From: SCUN01 sp964355365
Lineage (GTDB): Bacteria; Acidobacteriota; Vicinamibacteria; Vicinamibacterales; SCN-69-37
Direction of reading: 5' to 3'
Length of the DNA stretch: 8,948 nucleotides
NCBI GenBank assembly: GCA_964355365.1
Contig: CAYHEX010000188.1
Location: 1 to 8,948, forward strand
The position numbers and the translations under genes were made by a program. The notes below the pieces were generated by a model. It searched no databases and was not told where the DNA came from. It saw only the letters and a program-made list of their open reading frames with translations. This document shows, in pieces, positions 1 through 5,204 of this stretch (position 1 is the stretch's first letter; every line of letters starts with the position of its first letter).

Positions 1-221
1 GCCTGACCATCGCGCTGATACGGCACGAAGCTGTAGCGCAGCATCAAGTCGGCCGGGATGCTGCGAAACAGCAGATGGTCAATCTTGAATTCGTCGAGGT
101 TCACGAACTGGAGCTGATACCGCTCGGCCAGTCGCCGCGCGTTGGCTTCCTCCGCAACGGCATCCGCCGACGGCGCGGTGCCCTCGTCCAGAAACTCGAC
201 CGTAGGTGTGTCTTCTGCCAT
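1..221 (-). CDS. GspE/PilB-family assembly ATPase, N-terminal fragment (runs off the window)
   Basis: Only the first 73 codons are present; the gene continues past base 1. The ATG at 221-219 lies three bases after the stop of the platform-protein gene, so the two are almost certainly co-translated. The visible protein has an acidic, low-complexity start (about residues 1-25). A segment typical of the N-terminal domain of type II secretion/type IV pilus ATPases (MshEN or T2SSE-N type) follows: LAERYQLQFVNLDEF at about 32-46, then RSIPADLMLRYSFVPYQRDGQ-like sequence at about 53-73, where the conserved 'P' and 'F-P' positions occur. In this family the full protein (usually about 550-580 residues) is a cytoplasmic hexameric ATPase that drives pilin or pseudopilin assembly through the GspF/PilC platform. 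The Walker motifs lie outside the window, so PilB cannot be told from GspE. The family call rests on the N-terminal pattern plus the adjacent platform gene. Confidence 0.8.
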   Translation of the reverse strand, partial: MAEDTPTVEFLDEGTAPSADAVAEEANARRLAERYQLQFVNLDEFKIDHLLFRSIPADLMLRYSFVPYQRDGQ

Positions 222-224
222 GGG

Positions 225-1439
225 TTAGCCCACCAATGACGACAGCCGGAACAGCGGCAGATACAGCGCGAGCACCAGGCCCGCGATCACCGCGCCCATG
301 ACGATCAGCAGCACCGGCTCGACCAGCCCGGCAAAGCGCGTCAGCGTCGTTTCGTTTTCTTCGTCGTAGAAATCCGCGACGCTGTTCAGCATCTCGGCCA
401 GCGCACCGGTGGACTCGCCCACTTCCACCATCTCGATCGCGACGTCCGGAAACGTCGAGCGCTTCGCCAGCGCCACGCCGAATCCGATGCCCTCGCGGAC
501 CTGCCGCGCCACTTCAGTCAAATCGGCGGCGACCGCCTGATTGCCGATCGCCTTCGCGGCCGTCTCGACCGCATTGACCAGCGGAATACCGCCGCTCAGG
601 AGCGTCGCCACGGTGCGCGCCACTTGCGCGGTCGCGAACTTGCGCGCGAGCGTGCCGGCGAAGGGCGTGCGCAGGATCAGCAAGTCCAGCCGGCGCTTGC
701 TGCCCTTCTGCCGCATGAACGCCCCGGCGCCGAGCAGGAGGCCTGCCGCGATGATCACGATCAGCCAGAGCTTGTTGACCAGCGCCGTCGAAATCCCGAC
801 GAGGATCTGCGTGGCCAGCGGCAGCTCCGCGCCATGTCCCATCTGATCGAAGAACTCGGCGAACTGCGGCACCACTTTGAAGACGATGCCGCCGACCAGC
901 ACCGTCGCCAGCAACATCAGGATGATCGGGTAGATCAGCGCGGAGATCGTGCGCGCGCGCACCGCGGCGATGACCTTCGTGTGGTTCACGAATCGGCGCA
1001 GCACCTGCTCGAGGCTGCCGCTCTTCTCGCCGGCCAGCAGCGACGCGGTATACACGCCGCTGAACAGGTCCGCGTGCACCTCGAACGCTTCCGACAGCGC
1101 CGTGCCGCCCCGCACCTTGTCATACACATCGTCGAGCACGCTCTTGAAGAGGGGGACCTTCACGCGCTTGCGCAGGATGTCGAGTGACTGCACCAGGGGC
1201 AGGCCGGCTTTGAGGAGCGTGGCCAGTTCCTGGTTGAAGAGGATGAAATCGGTCGGCGGGATCTTGCGGCGCTGCGGGAGCCGGAATCCGCCAAACGACG
1301 CGCCAACGCCACGATGGATGGAAAGGACAAACAGGCCCTTCTCTTCCAGTTCGTGTCGCAGCCGCTCTTCGCTTTCCGCGGAGAAGGTCGATTCCTGCAC
1401 CTGCCCCGTCGCGGTCGATACCCTGCAGCGAAATTCCAC
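225..1439 (-). CDS. Type II secretion/type IV pilus inner-membrane platform protein (GspF/PilC family)
   Basis: A 404-residue protein, the normal length for GspF/PilC, with the family's duplicated architecture. The first cytoplasmic T2SSF domain spans about residues 63-165 (FNQELATLLKAGLPL at 68-82; GEKSGSLEQVL at 137-147). The second spans about 265-370 (VARTVATLLSGGIPLV near 273-288; VGESTGALAEML at 350-361). Hydrophobic membrane segments are at about 167-190, 214-238 and 373-396. The N-terminal 55 residues match the short 'T2SSF N-terminal' segment of PilC-type proteins. In this family the protein sits in the inner membrane and links the assembly ATPase to the growing pilus or pseudopilus. 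The start is GTG (1439-1437), with GGAGG about 14 bases upstream, a somewhat long spacing. The ATPase gene starts three bases after its TAA stop. Whether the machine is a type IV pilus or a type II secretion system cannot be settled here. Confidence 0.93.
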   Translation of the reverse strand: MEFRCRVSTATGQVQESTFSAESEERLRHELEEKGLFVLSIHRGVGASFGGFRLPQRRKIPPTDFILFNQELATLLKAGLPLVQSLDILRKRVKVPLFKSVLDDVYDKVRGGTALSEAFEVHADLFSGVYTASLLAGEKSGSLEQVLRRFVNHTKVIAAVRARTISALIYPIILMLLATVLVGGIVFKVVPQFAEFFDQMGHGAELPLATQILVGISTALVNKLWLIVIIAAGLLLGAGAFMRQKGSKRRLDLLILRTPFAGTLARKFATAQVARTVATLLSGGIPLVNAVETAAKAIGNQAVAADLTEVARQVREGIGFGVALAKRSTFPDVAIEMVEVGESTGALAEMLNSVADFYDEENETTLTRFAGLVEPVLLIVMGAVIAGLVLALYLPLFRLSSLVG

Positions 1440-1499
1440 GTGTGTCTCTCTCGCCTCCGCCGGGTTTAGACTGCGGTCGCGGTCAAAAGGCTGACCACG
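1440..1499 (-). promoter_or_regulatory. 60-bp spacer before the platform gene; no firm promoter
   Basis: This short gap lies between the transglycosylase stop and the GTG of the platform gene. On the minus strand it holds TTGACC and, ten bases later, TCTAAA. These resemble -35 and -10 boxes but are too close together for a sigma-70 promoter. A purine-rich GGCGGAGGCGAGAGAG tract follows and is the likely ribosome-binding area. Read-through from the upstream gene is the simplest explanation for expression. No terminator-like hairpin with a T-run is seen. Confidence 0.25.
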
Positions 1500-1917
1500 T
1501 CAGGGTTTCTTGGCCAACGCCAGAATCCGGCGGACGTAATCCTGTGTTTCGCGATACGGGGGGATGCCGCCGTACTTGGCCACGGCGCCCTCGCCCGCGT
1601 TGTAGGCCGCCAGGGCCGACGCCGTCTTGTTGCCGTAGCGGTCGAGCAGGCCCTTCAGGTGCTGGAGTCCGGCCGAAAGGTTCTGCTCGGGGTCGAAGGG
1701 GTCGGCCACCGCATACTGACGCGCGGTGGCCGGCATCAGCTGCATCAATCCCATCGCGCCTTTCGGCGACACCGCGTCTGCCTGGTAGTTCGACTCCACC
1801 CGAATCAACGCGTGCGCCAGATTCACCGGCACGCCGAACTGCTGCGCCAGACGGTCGACCATCTCGGGGACCGTGGCCACAGCCTTGGGCGGCTCCCAGG
1901 TGGGCAACGTGAACGTG
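1500..1917 (-). CDS. Lytic transglycosylase, C-terminal catalytic part (SLT domain); gene broken by the N gap
   Basis: This is the catalytic half of a secreted lytic transglycosylase, which cleaves peptidoglycan glycan strands to 1,6-anhydromuramyl ends. The reading frame is open from the gap edge to the TGA at 1502-1500. The Slt70-type SLT domain shows its usual motifs: IRVESNY, with the predicted catalytic Glu encoded at 1796-1794; SPKGAMGLMQLMPATA; NLSAGLQHLKGLL; and ALAAYNAGEGAV. The TTG codon at 1907 is in frame but is unlikely to be the true start. The sequence begins only about 15 residues before the domain and lacks any export signal, whereas an exported N-terminal piece ends just across the gap. 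The two halves are in different frames across the ten Ns; one continuous gene requires a true gap length of 3n+2 bases. Its place directly before pilus/secretion genes suggests a role in opening the wall for that apparatus. Confidence 0.88.
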
Positions 1918-1927
1918 NNNNNNNNNN
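1918..1927. other. Assembly gap (ten Ns) inside the transglycosylase gene
   Basis: Ten consecutive N bases interrupt the sequence, so this is a scaffold join rather than biological sequence. The frames on either side do not match across exactly ten bases (a shift of one is needed), so the N count is probably a placeholder and not the real gap length. Confidence 0.98.
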
Positions 1928-2149
1928 GAAATCTGTGCGTGTCAACACGTGAACCCGCAGCGCCACCAGCGACCGCGGCGTGCGCAGTTCCCCGCCGCCG
2001 CGCAGCACCATCACCATCGTGTCGCCGTCCACGGTCGCGGACTTCACGCTGAGCGTGGCCCCGGTCGTCAACCGCACGATGTCGGCACTGGCTGCGCGCG
2101 GGGCGATGACCCCCACGAGCACGATCAGCGCGGTGATGGCGTGTCGCAT
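1928..2149 (-). CDS. Lytic transglycosylase, N-terminal part: signal peptide plus small beta-rich domain (broken by the N gap)
   Basis: This fragment starts at ATG 2149-2147; a GTG directly before it at 2152 is an alternative. It follows the lipoprotein stop by only a few bases, which implies translational coupling. The first 22 residues form a clear Sec signal peptide: MRHAITALIVLVGVIAP, then an AASA|D cleavage site. The mature part begins DIVRLTTGATLSVKSATVDGD and continues with MVMVLRGGGELRTPRSLVA. It is a short module of alternating strands with 'GG' turns. Modules of this look occur before SLT domains in some acidobacterial-type transglycosylases; that link is recalled, not tested. After the gap the same frame continues as nonsense over the SLT sequence, so the fragment and the catalytic part at 1500-1917 are best read as one gene of about 215 residues. 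An alternative is two separate small genes, but the SLT part would then lack an export signal. Confidence 0.75.
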
Positions 2150-2154
2150 CACGC

Positions 2155-3051
2155 CTACTTCAGATCCACGAAGAGGTGGTAGATGCGGATGCCGAGCTCG
2201 CGGATGTCCTGATTGTTCGAGCCGGGCAGTTTGGCAGGCACGAATGCTTTGTCCACGTCCAGCCGCAGTTCAACCATGTCTTCGCTGCCCAATTCGGCCG
2301 CGGTGATCGGAATTCGCTGCAAGAGCGCCACCGACGAGCTGGCCGCAAACGTCTTGATCGTTTTGCCGGCCACCACGAGCGACACCTGCTGCGGCGGCGT
2401 GAACAGGTCCACGCGCGCATCCGACTCGAGAAACAGCGTGACGTCCTTGCGGGGGTTCTTGAAGTTCACGGTGCCGGACTTCTGCGTCCACTGCCACTCA
2501 CGCGAGTTGTCGGGCGTGAACTCTGGAGCGTTCCAGCCGCTCTTGTAGATGATGAACACGTTCTCCGACTGCGGGAGCAGCTGCAGCGTGGCCACCTTGT
2601 AGGTGCGCTGATTCGGTTCGGCGCCCTGAAGCGGGAGGCGCTCGTCGCCCTTGTACAGGCCGATGCGCACCGTCGCCTCGCCCGTGAACGGCAGCACCGG
2701 CAGGAACACCTGGCGCGTGTACTGAATCTTCTGCCCCGGCTTCCACTGCGAGGTGGGCACGGCCGGGTCGTGATCATCAATCCAAATGGTGTCACCGTCA
2801 GGGTTTACGACGTGCACGAGCACCCGAAAGTCGTTGGTGATCGGCCCGACCACATCAAATTGATAGGTAAAGTCCACCGGACCGCCGAGCGCGATCTTGT
2901 CTTTGCTGGCCGTGAACGTGGGCGTGGCCACCGGCGGCGTCTTGTCTTCTGTGGAGCACGCCGCGGCGCCGGCCAGACACATCGTGGTGACGGCGGCTGC
3001 CAGCGCGTACCGGTACGAGAAACGGTGGAGGATTTGGCAGATTAGACGCAT
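2155..3051 (-). CDS. Predicted lipoprotein of unknown function, first gene of the pilus/secretion unit
   Basis: This 298-residue protein is not one I recognise. It has a basic start, a hydrophobic stretch (about residues 14-31) and a lipobox-like LAGAAAC with the probable lipidated Cys32. The box is atypical, with Ala rather than Leu at -3; Cys25 is a less likely alternative. A Pro/Thr-rich linker follows, then a beta-sandwich-like body of about 260 residues with no obvious catalytic motif. Notable stretches are VDFTYQFDVVGPITNDFRVLVHVV, a DGDTIWIDDHDP turn, RQVFLPVLPFTGEATVRIGLY and, at the end, IRELGIRIYHLF. A structural or binding role at the outer membrane or in the periplasm is an inference. 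The gene ends TAG at 2157-2155 and the transglycosylase gene starts within a few bases. The chosen ATG at 3051-3049 has no Shine-Dalgarno sequence and lies just past a candidate promoter, so the mRNA may be nearly leaderless. Confidence 0.75.
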   Translation of the reverse strand: MRLICQILHRFSYRYALAAAVTTMCLAGAAACSTEDKTPPVATPTFTASKDKIALGGPVDFTYQFDVVGPITNDFRVLVHVVNPDGDTIWIDDHDPAVPTSQWKPGQKIQYTRQVFLPVLPFTGEATVRIGLYKGDERLPLQGAEPNQRTYKVATLQLLPQSENVFIIYKSGWNAPEFTPDNSREWQWTQKSGTVNFKNPRKDVTLFLESDARVDLFTPPQQVSLVVAGKTIKTFAASSSVALLQRIPITAAELGSEDMVELRLDVDKAFVPAKLPGSNNQDIRELGIRIYHLFVDLK

Positions 3052-3059
3052 GCGTGGTC

Positions 3060-3088
3060 ATGGTACTGTATTGCCGCATACTGTTCAA
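3060..3088 (-). promoter_or_regulatory. Candidate sigma-70 promoter for the lipoprotein/pilus unit
   Basis: Read on the minus strand, TTGAAC (3088-3083) and TACCAT (3065-3060) are separated by exactly 17 bases. Each box matches its consensus at four of six positions. A start about seven bases downstream would fall next to the ATG at 3051, giving an almost leaderless transcript, in line with the missing Shine-Dalgarno. The match is moderate and unproven. Confidence 0.35.
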
Positions 3089-3099
3089 TATGTTAGCCT
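3071..3099 (+). promoter_or_regulatory. Weak candidate promoter for the microcompartment pair
   Basis: TTGCCG (3071-3076) and TAGCCT (3094-3099) are 17 bases apart on the plus strand and would read into the shell-protein gene at 3149. The -35 box is fair and the -10 box poor. The site overlaps the opposite candidate promoter, so the two units may compete or share a regulator. No operator palindrome stands out in 3052-3148. Confidence 0.22.
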
Positions 3100-3148
3100 T
3101 ACGGCGATTTCACATTCCGCAAAAGGCGATCCTGAAACCGGCCCACAC

Positions 3149-3445
3149 ATGACACACGACGCGCTTGGCATGATCGAAACCCGGGGTCTGATTGGCGCCA
3201 TCGAGGCGGCCGATGCGATGGTCAAAACCGCCAACGTGACGCTCATTGGCAAGGAATACATCGGCGCCGGCTATGTGACCGTGCTGGCCCGCGGGGACGT
3301 CGGCGCCATCAAGGCCGCGACCGATGCCGGAGCCGCCGCCGCCCGCCGGGTCGGTGAACTCATCTCCGTCCACGTGATTCCCCGCCCGCATGCCGATGTC
3401 GAGCGCATTCTGCCGCGTCCGGCACCGGTGGCCGGTAAGGCGTAG
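3149..3445 (+). CDS. Bacterial microcompartment hexameric shell protein (BMC-H, PduA/EutM/CcmK type)
   Basis: This 98-residue protein is a single, complete BMC domain, the building block of the flat hexagonal tiles that form microcompartment shells. The ATG at 3149 gives the standard BMC-H start (ALGMIETRGLIGAIEAADAM). Earlier in-frame starts would add an unrelated N-terminus of up to 84 residues. Residues that hold neighbouring hexamers together in PduA-type proteins sit at the expected positions: Lys26, Asn29 and the Arg79-Pro-His segment (IPRPH, 77-81). The loop that lines the central pore reads I38-G39-A40-G41, against the common GSG. The usual GDVGAIKAATDAG helix start is at 49-61. The C-terminus is short, with no extra domain. 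A Shine-Dalgarno is not obvious; an AAAAGG tract lies about 22 bases upstream. The gene is followed 17 bases later by an acylating aldehyde dehydrogenase, a standard microcompartment cargo enzyme, which supports a metabolic compartment. Confidence 0.96.
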   Translation: MTHDALGMIETRGLIGAIEAADAMVKTANVTLIGKEYIGAGYVTVLARGDVGAIKAATDAGAAAARRVGELISVHVIPRPHADVERILPRPAPVAGKA

Positions 3446-3462
3446 GAGCCCGGATCCGCGCA

Positions 3463-5151
3463 ATGGCGCAGCCCGCTGCCGCCCCAACCGATCGCGACCT
3501 CGCGTCGGTCCAGGAAGCCCGAGCACTCGTCCAACGCGCCAAGCTCGCGGCGCCGATTCTCGCCGAGTTCTCGCAGGAACAGATCGATCGAATCGTTGAC
3601 GCCGTGGCCGCGGCCGCGCGTCCGCGCGCCGAAGAATTTGCCCGCCTCGCCGTCGAAGAAACCGGCTTCGGCGTCGTTGCCGACAAGATCCAGAAAAATC
3701 TGTTCGCGTCTGAGCGCGTGTACGAGTTCATTCGTCCGATGAAAACGGTGGGCGTGGTGGCCCGCGACGACGCGCGCAAGGTGGTGGAGATCGCCGAGCC
3801 GTTCGGTGTGGTGGCCGCCATCGTGCCGTCGACCAACCCGACCTCGACGGCGATCTACAAGATTCTGATTTCCCTCAAGGCGCGCTGCCCTGTCGTGCTG
3901 TCGCCGCATCCGTCGGCGGCGAAGTGCATCACACGCGTCGCGGAACTGCTCGCCGATGCCGCGCGCGGCGCGGGCGCCCCCGATGGCGCAGTGAATTGGA
4001 TGACGACCGTCACGCTCGCGGGTACGCAGGAGTTGATGCAGCACCGCGGCGTGGCCGTGATCCTTGCCACCGGCGGCATGGGGTTGGTGCGCGCGGCGTA
4101 CAGCGCCGGCAAACCGGCCTACGGCGTCGGCCCCGGCAACGCGCCGTGCTACATCGAGCGCACCGCCGACGTGGCGAAGGCCGCCAACGACATCCTCACC
4201 GGCAAGTCGTTCGACAACGGCGTGCTCTGTTCGTCGCCCAACTCAGTGGTGGTCGACGCTGCCGTCGCCGAAGAAGCCAAACGGCAGTTCACCGCGCAGG
4301 GCGGCTACTTTCTGTCGGCGACCGAGGCGGATGCGCTGGCGAAGCTGCTGGTCACGCCGCAGCGTCTGCCCAATCCGCAGTTCGTCGGCAAGTCCGCGAT
4401 CGTGATCGCTACGGCCCTGGGCATCACGGTGCCGGCGAATACGCGCGCGCTCATCGCCGAACTCAAAGGCGTCGGCCGCGACTTCCCGCTCTCCATCGAG
4501 AAGCTCTGCCCGGTGTTGTCGTACTACGTGGTGGCCGACTGGCATGAGGGCTGCGAGCGCTGCAAGCAGATCCTGCGCTACGGCGGCATGGGCCACACGA
4601 TGTCGATTCACTCGCAGAACGAGGCCGTGATCCTCGAGTTCGGCTTGAAGAAGCCGGCGTTCCGCATTTGCGTCAACACGCCGACCACGCACGGATCCAT
4701 TGGTCTGACCACTGGCCTCGATCCGGCGCTGACGCTGGGCTGCGGCGGCTACGGCGGCAACATCACGTCCGACAACATCTCGCCGAAACACCTCCTCAAC
4801 ATCAAGCGGCTCGCGTGGGAACTGCGGCCGGCGCCGCGCGCGAGCGTCGCCTCTTCCGCGGCGCCATCGCTGCCGAAAGTGCAGCGAGATCCCGCGCCGA
4901 TCGGCATCTCCGCATCGACGATGACCGCGCGGATCGAGGCGCTTGCCGGCACAAAGCCTGTGTCGGCCGCCGCGCAACCGGACCCGGCGGCCAACCAATC
5001 GGTCGCCACATTCGTCTGTGAAGAGGACGTGAAACAAGCCATCAAACTGGGACGGACGATCACCATCGGCGAGCGAACGGTCGTGACGCCATTGGCGCGC
5101 GACGTGGGCAACGCCGCCAAGGTGTTCGTTTACGCGAATTGGCGTGCTTAG
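3463..5151 (+). CDS. CoA-acylating aldehyde dehydrogenase (EutE/PduP family), microcompartment cargo with extended C-terminus
   Basis: A 562-residue enzyme. Family knowledge predicts NAD+- and CoA-dependent oxidation of an aldehyde (acetaldehyde, propionaldehyde or similar) to acyl-CoA inside a microcompartment. The catalytic core spans about residues 1-452. It contains VPSTNPTSTAIYK (121-133) of the nucleotide-binding fold and the catalytic cysteine Cys256 within FDNGVLCSSPNS, the acylating signature also seen in the aldehyde dehydrogenase half of AdhE. It also contains the glycine-rich CGGYGGN (427-433) and HLLNIKRLAW (443-452) near the end of the family core. EutE-like enzymes usually stop near 460-470 residues. 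Here an Ala/Pro/Ser linker (453-481), a short amphipathic segment ISASTMTARIEALAGT (482-497), a second linker and a 46-residue module (517-562) with TIVTP-like TVVTPLARD (539-547) follow. The amphipathic segment resembles an encapsulation peptide. Placement right after a BMC-H gene supports cargo status. Substrate cannot be read from the sequence. TAGGAG overlapping the upstream stop is the only nearby ribosome-binding candidate. Confidence 0.93.
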   Translation: MAQPAAAPTDRDLASVQEARALVQRAKLAAPILAEFSQEQIDRIVDAVAAAARPRAEEFARLAVEETGFGVVADKIQKNLFASERVYEFIRPMKTVGVVARDDARKVVEIAEPFGVVAAIVPSTNPTSTAIYKILISLKARCPVVLSPHPSAAKCITRVAELLADAARGAGAPDGAVNWMTTVTLAGTQELMQHRGVAVILATGGMGLVRAAYSAGKPAYGVGPGNAPCYIERTADVAKAANDILTGKSFDNGVLCSSPNSVVVDAAVAEEAKRQFTAQGGYFLSATEADALAKLLVTPQRLPNPQFVGKSAIVIATALGITVPANTRALIAELKGVGRDFPLSIEKLCPVLSYYVVADWHEGCERCKQILRYGGMGHTMSIHSQNEAVILEFGLKKPAFRICVNTPTTHGSIGLTTGLDPALTLGCGGYGGNITSDNISPKHLLNIKRLAWELRPAPRASVASSAAPSLPKVQRDPAPIGISASTMTARIEALAGTKPVSAAAQPDPAANQSVATFVCEEDVKQAIKLGRTITIGERTVVTPLARDVGNAAKVFVYANWRA

Positions 5152-5176
5152 CGTGAACACTGCGAAGGGCGCTCAA

Positions 5177-5204
5177 CATGGGGGGCCATGGGGGGGCATG
5201 GGGA
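5177..5204 (+). repeat. Short G-rich tandem repeat with ATG every ten bases
   Basis: CATGGGGGGC-like units recur so that ATG occurs at 5178, 5188 and 5198, exactly ten bases apart and therefore in three different frames. Only the third is in frame with the transglycosylase that follows; the G-run just before it can serve as its ribosome-binding site. Such a mononucleotide-rich tract is also prone to slippage. Confidence 0.7.

Noticed and set aside
1442..1912. A 156-codon proline/arginine-rich plus-strand frame over the transglycosylase
   Set aside because: Low complexity, with no motif; the minus strand encodes an unmistakable SLT domain.
2176..3045. A 289-codon plus-strand frame opposite the lipoprotein
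   Set aside because: His/Arg-rich composition and no start context; the minus strand has a signal peptide, lipobox-like Cys and beta-strand pattern.
2897..3148. An upstream in-frame extension of the shell protein (182-codon version)
   Set aside because: The extra 84 codons run through the divergent control region and antisense to the lipoprotein start; ATG 3149 gives the exact family length and start.
3271..4044. A 257-codon minus-strand frame across the shell gene and the start of the dehydrogenase
   Set aside because: It spans two well-supported plus-strand genes and their spacer, and shows no recognisable fold.
4243..5160. A 305-codon minus-strand frame opposite the aldehyde dehydrogenase
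   Set aside because: Composition is Arg/Asp/His-heavy and low in hydrophobic structure; it mirrors the codon pattern of the real plus-strand enzyme.
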